Source: Adiantum capillus-veneris (Eukaryota; Streptophyta; Polypodiopsida; Polypodiales; Pteridaceae). From it: a stretch of 64,000 bases of DNA. Within the stretch, counting starts at the first letter, position 1, and each line of letters opens with the position of its first letter. Of this stretch, positions 23,171-35,983 are shown in pieces. The notes under the pieces are model-generated. The model was given only the letters and a program-made list of their open reading frames with translations. It did not search any database and was not told where the DNA came from. The stretch spans positions 105,813,087 to 105,877,086 of the forward strand of contig CM043964.1 in assembly GCA_014529385.2 (NCBI GenBank), read 5' to 3'. The translations under genes were made by a program, and so were the position numbers.

Positions 23171-24250
23171 GCAGTAGATTAAAAAACACAAAAAATGCCA
23201 AAAATGCAAAAAAATATTAAAAAAATTCAAAACTGCCCAAAAATTTCACAAATAAAAGTAAAAAATCGTTAAAAACTCAAAAAATCCATAAAAATCAGAG
23301 AAATTTCCAAAAAAGTTTGTAAGATTCAAATTATTTTCAAAAAATCCACAAAACATTAAATTTCAAAAATTTCACAAAATAATAATGAAAATAATAGGGG
23401 AGCAGTCGAAAAAGAAAAAAAGACAAAAAAGCAAAAAAAGTCGCCAGGAAAGTCACGCATCGTAAGAGTAAGAAAAGCAACAAGAGTCTGAAAAAGCGAC
23501 GAAGAAATCGAGCCTTGAGTCGGGTAGAAATTTCAAAATTGTAAAAAAAAGAGCAAAAATGAAACTAAGCAAAATCGAGAAATCGGATTTCCGTTAAGAG
23601 TCAATCGGGTACAACACGTTCACACGAAGCTTAGTTTGAAACTGAATTTTGAGTAAGATTGGGCCGTCAGGGCATTGCTCACGCACTGAAATTGCGAATC
23701 GGGGTTGAGATTAGCAAACTTTGGCAAAACCTAGCAAAATTTGAGTCGTAAGTCTCACCAAAGTCTAGAATTTGACCTAGAATCAAGAAAAACCCCTTGG
23801 GAATCGGGATTTAATCATTTCGACCACGAACATCACTGTTCTAGCCCAATTTTGGATAGTGATCCCACAGTTCAGTTAAGGAACACCAGAGGCTATAAGT
23901 CATTGTGCACGCCACAAATTGGCAAGTGCAAGCAATTGCATTGTAGATTGGGCTATTACAATCAAAAGTTTTCATCATTTCAAAGACACAGTCAATTCTG
24001 ACAAATTCGAGATAGAGTTTATCAACTCTTGTGAGTTTGAAGAGCAATCTTGTCAAGCTGAAGCAAGAGAAATTTGATTGGAGAACATGATCATCTGCAA
24101 GGAGACAGGTTTTACAGACCAAGACAGCATGGGCTCAGGTTGATCCAGGAGTTCAAATGCACCATAGTCAGGCAACACAAGCACAAATGTAACAAATCAA
24201 ATTTTACAGCTATATAGCGACATTGGAGATAAAGTCTTCTATATAGATTT
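23171..24250. other. A-rich retroelement-like leader, no gene
   Basis: Strongly A-rich (AAAAATGCAAAAAAAT-type) sequence followed by text that reads like an LTR/leader of a decayed retroelement. The frame at 23741-24001 has no protein signature. Confidence 0.35.
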
Positions 24251-24269
24251 AGAAGTCCATAGGTATCTT

Positions 24270-24827
24270 ATGAGCAACAAGAGCATCATAGGAGACAAGA
24301 TCATATTGCTCAGAGTAAAGCTAGATTCAGAGAACTCCCAAATGTTTACAAATTTTAGTGGAGCCAAGTATTGCAAGCTCAAAAATGAAGTGCATATAGA
24401 AGTGCAAAAAATTGACCCAAGTGTTTATCTAGACATCTGCAAAAGTCAACAAACCATACAATTGGTGCATATGCAATCAGGATCATTGTACATGGATTAC
24501 AGTGGTCGGATCTACAATTGAGAGCCAAAAATGGAAGATCCAACAGATCAACAATTAGAAGCTAGTCTAATTGGAGGAACAAGTCAAAGGTAGTACAAAG
24601 GTCAAGATGGAGCAGTCTATAGCTTGATGCTGAGTGTTCTAAAAGAAAATGCTGACAATTTGGTCAACGCCAAAGTAGAGACTTCTCAACAAGAGCTTGA
24701 GATGGACGAGCCAATTGAAATACCACCCGTCATGGCGTATTGCTCAGATTGTGGAAGAAAAGGTGAACATTTTCCAAAGGATTGTCCCATAAAACCAAAA
24801 AACAGGGACATAGTAACTGCAAAATAG
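24270..24827 (+). pseudogene. Gag relic with zinc-knuckle-like motif
   Basis: Two frames (24270-24521 and 24624-24827). The second ends YCSDCGRKGEHFPKDCP, a CCHC-type knuckle with one extra residue between the second Cys and the His (CX2CX5HX4C instead of CX2CX4HX4C). This is the RNA-binding end of a retrotransposon gag. Intervening stops show decay. Confidence 0.45.
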
Positions 24828-24999
24828 AGCATATAAAAATTTGGAAATGCGGATTGCAATGTAAGTGCAATCTAACTCGTCACTTTTGATGCAATCAAAT
24901 GATTTTGCATTACCATTAGAAGCACCAACAAAAGCACGACAAGTTCAGAATTTGCATGAGGATGCATAGGCACGTTGTGAAGGATTGGGAGGCTTTCCT

Positions 25000-26060
25000 C
25001 TACAACACCTCAAACTAGCACGAAGAAAAGACGATGAAGAGGATATCTCTTTGAAGATACTGCGGATTGATCCTTGCTTCAAAAAATTTTGACAGCCTCA
25101 CTCACACTTAACCTCGACTAGCTTCCCTCTACACCGCTACAACTCCCACTATACTTGGATGCATCAAAATAAGCAAAGGGATAAAAAAAACCAAGGAAAA
25201 AATTGAAGGAAAAAACATGAAAATCTATGTACTTCTGCTTATAAAACCAAGGGATTCACTTCTTTTCAAACGCCCTTCCATGTGCTAGTAGAGGCTCCAT
25301 AAACGCTTCCATATATACACATATTTTGACCAAAACCCATCCAAATAAAGCTCAATTGGAAAACCCACAAATTTTCGCAAAAAACAAAAAGCGAAAAAAA
25401 TTATGGAAAACTTGAGAAAAACCTTGCCTTTTTTCACATGTACAAGCAAAGAATTATAGTGCATAGTCTACCCTCAAGTAGCTGTACCACAGGGAACTGC
25501 ACACAACATAGTTTCCATACCTCATACCAAGATGAAGAGAGGTCAATACGGAGAGCTAAGAACCCACTTTCATCAGCCCATTGAGGAGATACACACTCTC
25601 AACTCACCACACTAGGCTCTTGCAAGGCAAGAGAGGCACCCCTACATCAAAACCCCACCGTACACCGCAGGTTGCAGCACATAGAGTTTCTTCTTCACAG
25701 CTAAAAACTCCCACTCACTCATGACCCTCAGCTCATAAAAACTCAGTTTTTTCTTCAATTTTTTAAAGCACTCACTCACTTTTTGAATTCTCGACACTTC
25801 TATGTACAAAAACAACAAAACTGTCTACCTCGTACAACTGGCCCGCCGCATGCGTAAAGACAGATGGCACACGTAGCCTTTGTACACTTTGTACAAGGAT
25901 GATTTATTTACATCTAAAGGGTCCAACAACATTAAAAAAACACTTCTGGAAGTCTTTGAGGTGTCCCGCACCATTCTTCAAAAACACGTCACATATGCGG
26001 CCCTCCCAACAAGCATGGAACACTTTCAAGTGTTCCATATGCATTTCTTGCATCAAGTAG
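25000..26060. other. Decayed non-coding retroelement-like sequence
   Basis: No supported gene. A-rich and poorly structured, between a gag relic on the left and acidic frames on the right. Confidence 0.35.
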
Positions 26061-26067
26061 ATTCAGT

Positions 26068-27424
26068 CTATAAAGTTTGCATCCCAAGAAGGCAAAAATT
26101 ATCATGATAAACACCAAAAATGGTGGATACTCTCACCACCCACTTCCATTCTTCATGTAATAACCATACACATGATATACCAAGAGCTACGTCGCTTGAA
26201 GCAAAAGCCCATGCACTTGTGAAATCCAGTATATCCCACTTACCTCTATCAAACACATAACATTGCATGCTATCATTTGAAAAAATAACATTCTCAAAAT
26301 CATTGATATAATCATGGTACCTCCCAACATATCTATCATATACATCATCATAAAAAACAAAACAAACAATGAGTTGGCTACCATGTTCATAACGATGCCA
26401 TTCAAAGTAGTTCATCTCCCACAAGCTATTGGCTTGAAAATCATAGACACATAGTAATGCATCACAATATTTCTCGAAGGTACTCAATATCCTCTTCACA
26501 TAAACATCAAAGCATCTCTCACTCATGACACAGTACATATTATCCTTTCTTGACATAACTAGAGACAAACTATCATCAAAGCCTTGTCCCTCCCCATCCA
26601 CAATAACATCATCTCTCATAAAATATTTCTTGTTTTTTTGCATCTCAAAAACAATCATAAGAGGCATAATACCATCCACCATATCAAAATTCACAAGGGA
26701 TGCATGCTCTTCATCTCTATGCTTGGCATCATAAAAAATGTCCTCAATCTCATCAAACAAGCCAAACATAGACACATAATCTTCATGTGACACCATCTCA
26801 TGCATAATAATGGGATATTGATCATCATCAAAGATCTCAATTTTTGCATTATCAAAAGAGTCATGAGACACCAAAGCATCATGTGTAGCATGAGTACTTT
26901 ATATCACTATCGATAACCATGGGGAGCTCATCAAATAATACATATGTAGAGACATAGTCTTCATCCACCTTAACATCATTCATAGAGAAGGACTCCAATT
27001 AGCATTCAAGTCATCAAATCATCACTTTCATCACCAAGAGAAATATCCATGAGAGAATTTGTAGCATCCAAATCCACATGACAAGTATCCATCTCATCTA
27101 CGGTTTCATCTTCCACACAATTACATGATGCTTCATTCTCACACTTGACTTCTTGGTCACAAAGATCTACCTCAAGCTTTGATAATGCATACTCTGCCAT
27201 AGGCTTACCCAAATGATATTCTTCATATTGAAAGTTCAACTAACAATGCCAGTCACCTCATCCACTTTGCATGTGTTGTCAAAGACAATGTCTTCCTTAT
27301 CCCATAAAGATGCATATTTATTAATGTAACCTGCTTCTTCACTTGTAAGACCTTTGCTAAACTCCAAGAGAGCATCATTTTTCTTTTTCCAACTACCACA
27401 TTTTCCATACATAGAATCATCCAT
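26068..27424 (-). pseudogene. Acidic retroelement-like polyprotein relic
   Basis: Consecutive - strand frames at 27424-27236, 27239-27006 and 26874-26068 (268 codons) form one acidic protein with at least two breaks. Composition (Asp, Glu, Met, Tyr; for example LVNFDMVDGIMPLMIVFEMQ and YVGRYHDYINDFENVIF) is like the acidic halves at 1.9-3.1 kb and 7.9-8.5 kb. No enzyme motif. I read it as another gag-only element of the same style, in reverse orientation. Confidence 0.4.
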
Positions 27425-28187
27425 AACATACTTTTGAAGTACCTACAACACGGGGAATTCACTCTATATATAAAATGGGACGCCAGACCTGCGAGTGGAT
27501 AACTTTGATAAAACACCTATATATGACTCATATGAGGGAATATGACCCCCCTTTCTACATTGATACAACAATCAATGAAAAAACTGTCATACCCCTATCT
27601 TACATATAAAATTTAGGTCTCACATGATCTAACTGAGTAAAACTAGTCGAAGAGTGTGTAGCATAGTGGCTGGTAACATACTAAGGAACCATTTCTATTG
27701 ATAACTAGATGTACCCTCAATGTGTCTTAGTTTGACTTTCAAACTAATTGCCCGTCTAGCTACTCGTCCAATTCTGACCCATCTAAATTACTCAAAAAAC
27801 ATGGTCAGAAAGTTATGCTAGGTTCTCCATGTAAATTTGCATCCATACAAACTCTTTATAGATTTCATCCGTCAACAAATGGACTATAAACAAGTAATTG
27901 ATACAAAGCAGTGCTAGTTCTTGCATGTATCTTTGTAGCTCTTGCAATAATCACAAGTTCGAGGGATGACTCTTTTGGAAAGCCATGATTTTGAAACACA
28001 AAAACTTCCTCTCTTTTTTTTCCCTTTCTCACTCCTCCCCCCAACCAATAAATATGATACCCCCTCCCTTCTTTTTAAGATTGGAAGATAAATTATTAGG
28101 GGCCTTCCCTAAACTTATACGCTTATGTAACTTGTAAAAAAAAAACCCTCCCCTGCACTTACGTGGTGCGATAACTTTTCCATGGTG
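27425..28187. other. Non-coding flank of the copia element
   Basis: No coding or RNA gene seen. Contains C-rich and A-rich simple sequence near 28010-28160. Confidence 0.45.
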
Positions 28188-28192
28188 AATCC

Positions 28193-28516
28193 TTTAAAGA
28201 ATGAGGATGCAAGAGAGTTACACAAGACAAGCACAAAACACACAGAGATAGAAAGCTTCTTCTTCTTCTTTGCTAAGAAAAGAGAGTACAAAATGACTAA
28301 GTGCTAAAGATGAAAAGTAGCACATATGTACATGCGATCACTAAGTGTGAACTCGCTAGAAGCATACTAGGTTGGCACTATAAGTGTAGTCCAGCTGTAG
28401 AATCACTGGCAGAGATCCTCCGTGATGGTCACCTAACGCTCCGGTGAGTAAATTTCGTAAGCAGCCAAGACCCGTAGTGGATGCCAGCTCAAGATGTAGA
28501 GCTCGACATCTCAACA
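28193..28516 (-). repeat. 3' LTR of the copia element
   Basis: 324 bp, matching 37889-38212. The outer end reads TTTAAAG where the other LTR has TGTAAAG, so the terminal TG (read on +) is mutated. The inner end is TCTCAACA. Confidence 0.95.
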
Positions 28517-28526
28517 CTCCCCCTGA
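28517..28526 (-). other. Polypurine tract
   Basis: The - strand reads TCAGGGGGAG directly before the 3' LTR, the plus-strand primer for reverse transcription. Confidence 0.85.
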
Positions 28527-28529
28527 GCT

Positions 28530-29138
28530 TTGCATGCCGCAGAGTCCAAGCATAGTCTGGAAACGTTGAAGCTTCTCAGCTCCAAGGGCCTTGGTAAAGA
28601 TATCCGCTATTTGCTCCTCTATGCTGAGGTAGACCAAGTCGATGTTGCCCGCCAACACTCGCTCTCGAACGTAGTGGTAATGGACCTCTATGTGCTTGGT
28701 CCTGGCATGGAACACTGGGTTCCTAGCCAACTGCATACTGCTGAGGTTGTCGCAATGGATGAAAATCTGCTGGTCCACCTGCACTCCCAAGTCCTCAAGT
28801 AATGTGCGTAGCCAAGCTACCTCGCACGCCGCAACTGCTGCACCTCTGTACTCAGCCTCTATGCTCGATAAAGCAACCGTAGGCTGCTTTTTGTTGCTCC
28901 AAGTAACAACAACACTCCCAAAAGAGAACATGAAGCCACTCATAGATCTCCTATCAACAATGGTGCTTGCCCAATCTGCATCTGTATACCCATACAATGC
29001 TAATGGCACATCTGCTGCATAGAACAATGCGTAGTCAAGAGTCCCTTGCACATACCAAAGTGTGCATCGTACTCCATCCAAATGTGGCTTCCTCAGAAGC
29101 TGCATGAACTGACTCTTCAAGCCTACTGTGTAGCTCAA
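28530..29138 (-). pseudogene. Copia RNase H domain
   Basis: Contains the copia RNase H sequence: YTDADWAS, RRSMSGFMF, TVALSSIEAEYRGAAVA, IHCDNLSSMQLARNPVFH, RTKHIEVHYHYVRE and the ending EEQIADIFTKAL. The acidic residues (D in DADWA, E in EAEY, D in HCDN) are present. The frame is open here but is separated from RT by lesions. Confidence 0.92.
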
Positions 29139-29241
29139 GTCTAGGGCCTCGTGATAGTTAAGTAGAGTAGACTACCCACAATCTTCTTGTACATCTTGAC
29201 ATCCTCAACAACGTTACCCTTCTCTGCACTCAGCTTTGCAT

Positions 29242-30223
29242 TCACATCCAAGGGAATAGAGATTGGCTTACAATCAGCCATACCATACTTTGAAAACATG
29301 TCCAAATCATATTGTCTTTGTGATAGCCATACACCCTCTGGAGTCCTCTGGACTCCTGTTTGAGAAGACCCTTCACATGGTCAATCTCCATAGCATTTTC
29401 ACCCACAATAATAAGGTCATCTACATATATGGTAATGACCACAATCCCCATATCACTCTCACGTACATAGAGTGAATGATCAGCATGAGCTCTCCTAAAA
29501 CAAATACTGACAAGATATTTGGAAATCCTGTCATACCATGCTCTAGAGCCCTGCTTCAAACCATACAAGGCTTTGAGAAGCCTGCATACATAATCTGGGT
29601 AACCTGGATCGACATAACTAGGTGACTGATCCATATACACTTCCTCTTGCAACTCACCATTCAAGAATGCATTCTTTACATCCATTTGATGCATAATCCA
29701 TCCTCTAGATGCAGCCACTTCTATGACAACTATCACAGTCGTCATCTTTGCCACTGGAGCAAAGGTCTCCTCATAGTCTATGCCATACGTCTGTGCATAA
29801 CCCTTTGCGACCAGCCTTGCCTTGTGACTTTCAATGTTACCATCAGCCTTATGCTTGATTTTATACACCCATTTACAACCAATAGATTTCTTGCCACTTG
29901 GCAATGGCACCAAATACCATGTGTCGTTTGCTTCCAATGCAGCCATCTCTTCATTCATTGCATCATCCCAATGCACATTTCCAACTGCATCCTCAAAACA
30001 TGTGGGGTCCACATCCTGTATCACCTTAGCCATGTAGGCTTGGTGATGCGCTAGATACCCATCATAAGTCAATTTATGAACTGGATTTTTGACTTTGTTA
30101 GATCTGCGCGGTCCTGGGTCACTCCTTTGCCCTCTAGAATCTTCTTGTATTTTCCTTACACCAGGTGTCCTGACAACCAGAATTTCAAATTCCTTATCTA
30201 GAATTTGTTCAGAACCATCATTA
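29242..30223 (-). pseudogene. Copia reverse transcriptase
   Basis: Open from the MITE border. It contains the copia RT opening (WDDAMNEEMAALEANDTWYL), the palm motif GYAQTYGIDYEETFAPVAKM, MDVKNAFLNGELQEEVYMDQ and the catalytic YVDDL in ITIYVDDLIIVG. A frameshift near 29345 breaks the link to RNase H. It copies element RNA to DNA inside particles. Confidence 0.92.
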
Positions 30224-30656
30224 GGGAAAATTTGGACTCACAAAGGGGCCTTATAAGGAGTTTGACTTACTCTCTCATGTCCAAAACGGACGTGCGGTAC
30301 AATTTTTGCAAATCAGCTCTAAACTTGGCGGAGATTTGACAGTTAGAATCTACTCTTCAAGCTCTTTCTATTGATATATAGCATGTCATGAGATTCCTCA
30401 TATTTTGAAAGATTCTATTTTTTATTCTCTAGATTCTAGACGGAGTTGTCACATCACAAGAGAATAAAAAAATAGAATCTTTCAAAATATGAGGAATCTC
30501 GTGGCGTGCTATATATCAATAGAAAGAGCTTGAAAATTCGATTCAACTGTCAAATCTCCGCCAAGTTTAGAGTTGATTTGCAAAAATTTTACCGCACGCC
30601 TATGAGAGAGGAAGTCAAACTCCTTATAAGGCCCCTTTGTGAGTCCAAATTTTCCC
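30224..30656. mobile_element. 433-bp foldback MITE inserted in copia pol
   Basis: Near-perfect inverted repeat with arms of roughly 195 bp around a loop of about 30-40 bp. The ends are GGGAAAATTTGGACTCAC and its complement. It is flanked by TA on both sides (30222-30223 and 30657-30658) within CAT-TA-ATG. Keeping one TA leaves the copia frame open across the site, which supports a TA target duplication. Terminal bases match the ends of X2 and X1, so this is probably a non-autonomous member of that family. Confidence 0.88.
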
Positions 30657-31292
30657 TAATGCTGAATCCATGTCTATATGTGAAAAACCTGATGATGCAT
30701 CATCCATAAAGGGAGGTTCATCAACCTTTTCCTTTCCTTTTTGTGATACATTCCCTGTACCTGCTGGTGGAGTAACCTATGTACGTAGTTTACCATTCCA
30801 TGGCTTCTCAACAAAGCCACGAGAAGAGGACTCTTGTGGTCCACTCAAAACCTGTGACTGTGGCCTCACATTTTGTACAACCACACCATCTTTTACATCA
30901 GCCCCAATAGTGCCATGTGCATTACTGTACCAACTGCTCATCTCATCAAAGACTACATCTTCGCTCACTTGTAATTCTCGTGTAGTAGGATTGTAGCACC
31001 TGTACCCCTTTTGTTCAAGGGAATATCCCACAAGAATACATTTCTCTGCTTTAGGATCCAATTTCCTACACAACTCATCTGATACATGCACGTAAGCTAT
31101 GCAGCCAAACACTTTCAAGTGTACCAAATCAGGCTTTGTACCTGTAAACTTTTCCTCAGGTGTTACATCATGCACCGCAGTTGTAGGTGTCGTGTTCATA
31201 ATGTACACAACTGTATTTATAGCTTCAGTCCAAAAATGATGAGGCATGTTCTTCTCATTCATCAATGCACGTGCAACCTCTACAATGTGCGG
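30657..31292 (-). pseudogene. Copia integrase C-terminal part
   Basis: Begins in the motif RT(I)VEVARALMNEKNMPHHFW, then LVHLKVFGCIAYVHV and SLEQKGYRCYNPTTRELQVS, the C-terminal (GKGY) module of copia integrase. One TAG lies at 30777-30779. The frame then runs on to the MITE. The zinc-binding and catalytic DDE core, about 250 residues in this family, is absent upstream, replaced by X1 sequence. Integration activity is therefore lost. Confidence 0.88.
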
Positions 31293-32269
31293 TTAAACCA
31301 ATCCTTCACTTCTTTGTTACTTGTTGATGGTCTTAGGCTTTGTCTTATTGCTTGGAAGGTGGCTTCATCAGGTAGTGTCTCCTTGTATTTTTCAGCTTTC
31401 TCAAAGCATCTTTGGAGGCATTCCATTAGATTGCTGGATGTTTCCATTGCCTCATCATCACTATTATCCTCTGAAACAAATCCACTCCTCTCCTCTTGGA
31501 CACTGGAAATAATAGCCAGGGAGAAATCCTCCCTTAAATAAAAGATGCTTTGCACATCATGTAAAAAGATATAGGTCCTGTCTCCAATCCTGAAGTCAGG
31601 CACAGCAGGTAGCATCATCTGAGCATGCTTCTCAGTGAAGTTACTGACATCCAAAGGAAGTTTGATTTTTGTGGTTTTCACAGAGATCATCTTACTTCTT
31701 TGTACTTCAATTGCCTCAACCTCAAGGTCGACTGTATCTTCAACCTCCTCGACTTCTTGTATATGAGTTGTCTCCTCGCATTCTTCATCTGGTGCTGCAT
31801 CCTGCTCCTCTAACACCTCATCAGGATTCTGCATGAGGAATCCAAACAGGTTGTTCAGGTAAATCATAAAGCCAAAGGATTCCTGAATGAGTTTGCATTC
31901 TTTTTGGTGCAAAGGGTAGGCTGAATGTCGGCAAGAAGGTGGTAATTCCCTATACTTCTTCAGTACCTGTCCCTTTCCACCACAATCATTTAAATGCACA
32001 AGAGTCATAGTGGGCAGAACAACCCTCCCTACCTGCACCATCACTTCAAACTTATCTCTGTAGGACTGCAAGAATTCACTGTGCTGAGCTAACAGGTCTT
32101 CAATGTCAAACTTTGGGTTAAACATAGAATGAACTAGATCAAACTTGTCCCCAACACCACAAGATGATGCAAAATCAAACAGCCTCTCATCAGTTGCAGC
32201 TAGGTCTTCCAGAGAAGACACATCCTCTTTGGATTTACCTTTAGTTGCACAGGGACTGCTTTCTGGCAT
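31293..32269 (-). pseudogene. X1 ORF-A accessory protein, truncated
   Basis: A 329-codon frame whose last few codons are copia sequence. It has a Glu/Val-rich central region and a segment DFRIGDRTYIFLHDVQSIFYLRED that matches VVDGKEYVFMHDLEKSFGLRMD in X2. An upstream helical region (LIQESFGFMIYLNNLFGFLM) also corresponds to X2 (LSRIAIFIFLVM). A gene kept by two members of the family is likely to help transposition or regulate it. Function unknown. Confidence 0.5.
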
Positions 32270-32436
32270 ATCTGCATCATCTGAGAAGTCTATATTCCTC
32301 TTTCTTGTATTTTTCTTGACAAGTACTGTACAGGGTGAGGGACCCTTGTAGGGTGAGGGATCCTCTTGGTCTGGTGACCTCTCTGATTGATCTTCACCAA
32401 TTGACTCTTCTTCAGATATGTCCTGAATTCATGTCA

Positions 32437-32532
32437 GGGGTCAACTACATCTGTAGACCTGTGGTAGGAAAACCTCTTTCTACAGGGGTCAACTACATCT
32501 GTAGACCTGTGGCAGGAAAACCTCTTTCTACA
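32437..32532. repeat. 48-bp tandem duplication
   Basis: GGGGTCAACTACATCTGTAG starts at 32437 and again at 32485, two near-identical 48-bp copies. Confidence 0.85.
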
Positions 32533-32552
32533 GGATGAGAGCTTCATGTTAA

Positions 32553-32618
<66 letters not shown>
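32553..32618. repeat. (CT)14-(GT)19 compound microsatellite
   Basis: CT at about 32553-32580 followed directly by GT at 32581-32618. Confidence 0.9.
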
Positions 32619-32619
<1 letters not shown>

Positions 32620-32638
32620 ACTTACTCTGACATGATAT

Positions 32639-33073
32639 GTGCAGTCTTGGATTGCTGACAAGGATGACTTCCTTCGGTGGCGGACTCGAGAGTATCGTGG
32701 AAGGGATGTGGCCCTAGCGCAGTACCTTTCAAAGCTTTGCGAGTCACCGATAGTAGTTTTTCACAATTCCATGTCACAAGAGGGTTCAATAGCAACTTAC
32801 AAATTCAAGAAACTATCACGCTTCTTGGGTGGACCCGTGCTACCCAAAAGTGCAGATAAAGTCATTCTTGTGGACAAAGTGTTTGCTAGAGATTGTTTTG
32901 GTTACTGCCCGGGCTATACAGGTGGTCGGGTAGTGTATTACTACACCTACACAGCAATGGCACTAACTCTTGGTAGACAAAACCCAGATGAACTTTTAGA
33001 GTATGGCAAACATCTCATGATTCGTTACAAGGGTGACGTGCCAAAAAACAAAATTGAACCTTCAAAATCTTGA
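32639..33073 (+). CDS. X1 hypothetical exon
   Basis: A 144-codon frame (IADKDDFLRWRTREYRGRDV … YCPGYTGGRVVYYYTYTAMA). A good acceptor (GATATGTGCAG) lies at 32644, so this is probably a 3' exon whose upstream exons are lost. It converges with the transposase, ending 64 bp before it. No counterpart was found in X2 and no domain recognised. Confidence 0.4.
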   Translation: MQSWIADKDDFLRWRTREYRGRDVALAQYLSKLCESPIVVFHNSMSQEGSIATYKFKKLSRFLGGPVLPKSADKVILVDKVFARDCFGYCPGYTGGRVVYYYTYTAMALTLGRQNPDELLEYGKHLMIRYKGDVPKNKIEPSKS

Positions 33074-33136
33074 TACACTTCAAGTAGCAATTGTATAAGA
33101 TCATGTATTACATAAATTTTGTACAATGTCATCCAC

Positions 33137-35983
33137 TCAGAGTATCTTTCTCCACTTGTGGTTCACATACACCATTGTCTCTCTCCACCTTCGTTGACTT
33201 TCTCGAGCTCCGGAGTTGTTGTATGCCATTGATCTTTTAACTTTTTGTTGTTGTAAATGTCTGATGGCTTGTGCTGTTGCTGAATTTTCCAAGACTTCTT
33301 TTGCGTGCATTCGATGAATGATTCTACGATAGAACCATTCAAATAATTCTCTCAAACTGTTAGCCTTGATTCGAGAGCCACCATGTTGTGTGTGCCTGAA
33401 ATAAGCATTTCTCGCCATGTAATGAGACTTTTCCATCCCTTGGGTATTCCATATTACCGGGTTCCCATACTTTTGTATAAAATATGGTAAATGATTGAAG
33501 ATGATGTGCTGGATATGAAAACAGATTAGTTAGAATGTTTTACACTCACATAGTTGCACATAAAAGAGAATCAAATACACGATAATACCATGTAGTGAGT
33601 AATCTGGCTGTCTGTCCATGCTGTCTTGAATGATTTTTTGAGAAGGTTGAGATTCTCCTTGAACTTGTTCATATCACCTTGTGACCAGTCATCTTTGTCG
33701 CACATCAAAAATAGGATGTCTATTGATCGCCAAATCTCAGCCTTCGCATTACGAGTAGTTGGTTCTTGGTCTTTGACTGCAATATGTAGCTTTTTCTAGC
33801 TCTGATACTCTACCTTGCTAACATAAGATGTGTTATATATTTTTCCATGTTTTGTTAGCTTTGTATCTCTTGTACCTTGGGGTTTAGATAAAAACCTCCG
33901 TGCCTTCACCCCACCGATGGATGGTTTGCATGGGACATCCTTCTTAGCAGTTGATTTCTTTTCATCCCGCTGGATTTTCACATTGCCACCATGAAGACCC
34001 ATATCCGACAGTACCAATTCTAAGCATTGCAGGGCTACTTGTCGCTCTGTTGAGTTCTTAATCTTCCAAGCAAACCCGATATATAAGTAGACCAATTTCT
34101 CCACAATTCTACAAAGGGCATGCATTGTACAGATGTGGACATTCACAAGTGGTATTTTCAAAACCGGTTGAAAAGCAAGATCCTCAATGTGACGTGTTGG
34201 AGCTTTTCTCCACCACTTTGGGTCCATAACCTTTGTACGCTCCATGCAGAACAAACACGGCGACTTTGCCATTACACCCATTCCACAATTATACATGCAC
34301 TTTAATGTTTTGAGGTCACCTGCAAGATGCCACTGAACTTGAAAGTCTCCCCTTCCATCTAGATGTAGTACCTCTGGTTAGTCTGTCGATCAATCACCTC
34401 CGGAATATTAGTTTGATGGAACACCCAGTATAGAATCTCATGATCTTCTTTCTTTACCTGCAACACAAAATAAATGAGACTTAAGTAGATGTGAACATTT
34501 GAGCTTACCTGAGAATCTCGCTTACCTCAAACGCACCAAGCCACCATATGTTAGATTCTGATTGAACACTAAAATACAAAGGATCATCACTGGGACACTT
34601 TGAGAGGGCTCTATTCATTAAAGTAATAGTAACACGCTCTAGCTTTTTCTCTTTAACAAGCTCACACTCATCCAGTTTTAACACAAAATGTAATACCCCT
34701 CGTGACTCTTCAAATGTGATGTTGTAAAACTCCACCATTCTCTTCTGTAACATCTGCAGGTCCATAAAAATATTATTGAAGTCATCATATGCCATGTTTG
34801 CTCCATGGCCACTGTAAGTTGCTTTAATATGAAAGGGCTGTCCAAGATAATCTCCCTGTGCCTCGGTAAGCTGAATCCTCTCTTTCCAAACACTTGAGGC
34901 TGATGGTAGAAGTTTGGATTTTATACCCTTCTTAACAAAGATGGATGAGACTGACTTTTGGATAGCCGAATATCCTCTTTTGCTTACACCAAGTGAATCA
35001 AGTGTGCCTTGCATCTCTTTTGCAGGCACTGAGTTCTCTGAAATAAAGCGGTCCACTACATTTCGTTGTAGGACCTTAAACTTCTTGTCATGTACTATAT
35101 CTGTTGCCAGGCTTCTACTTATAAGTGGCTTCAATCTCTTTCCTATATTGGCTTTGGGGTCAATGTTTTCCTTGTCAGGATAGATTGAATCTCTACATGA
35201 AGACAATGCATAAGTAAATAATAGAAAATTTGCTTCACTAACACTATTTAGGCACATGAAAACAATGCATAACAATAAAAAACAAAAAGATTACTTAACT
35301 AAGATAATGTAGCCAACCAAGAAGCATCACCTTAATGCTCAGATTCTTTTCTTGAGACCTCCAGATGCAACCTGCAATGTTTCAAGATTACGCAATTTCT
35401 TCTTTCGGATACGACCACCCAAGATGGTGTCCTTCATTTGACAACTTCATACCTTTCCTTTCAGTTCTTGTACCTCTGTTTTGTGTTGCAAAATGGTAAC
35501 CTGATCTGTAGAATGTAAATGTGAAAGGCGAACAATCTCACATTGTTGAGCTTGGAGAATGCCCTTGTAAGTTTCAGCTTCTCTTGTAAGAGATTTGCAA
35601 TAACCTAGAAGGCCCTTTTCTCCATCACCAGCAAAGGTCAATAAGCTTGTAGGATTGACAAACGGTGGAGACGCATTAGTCATTGGATTCTTAGGGTAGA
35701 GAGAGCCTCTCGTCCATATATCTATGTGTTTAGCTCCCTGAGCTCTGAACGTGTCTATGGAAGAGGGAGGTATATGTGTGTTTGTTTTACTACGCTTAAT
35801 CAATGGTTGGTACTCATTGTCCAAATCAATGTGAAGGTGATATTTGGCTCGTTTCTGGGTAACATTTGTGCCATTTGAGGAGTGCGCCATTAGCCAAATG
35901 GGCAGGTTTAATGGAAAGTGAATAGCGGCTGCGCCTTCGTCCCTCCATGTTAGCCTCATTCCCTCCATATTGACGAGGTTCAT
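33137..35983 (-). pseudogene. X1 DDE-type transposase, multi-exon
   Basis: Exon-like frames from right to left. 35983-35447: N-terminal domain ending in a coiled coil, donor GTATGA after ELKGK. Then 35275-34505, 34370-33796 and about 33500-33137 (after an acceptor near 33508). Probable catalytic positions are the Asp in LKLDECELVKEKKLERVTI, the Asp in WHLAGDLKTLKCMYNCGMG and the Glu in NTQGMEKSHYMARNAYFRHT. A CLFC zinc-type pair and a conserved IHICTMHAL-like segment lie between the second and third. The same exons occur in X2. The protein would excise and insert the element at TA targets. I cannot place it in a named superfamily. Splicing is inferred. Confidence 0.65.
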
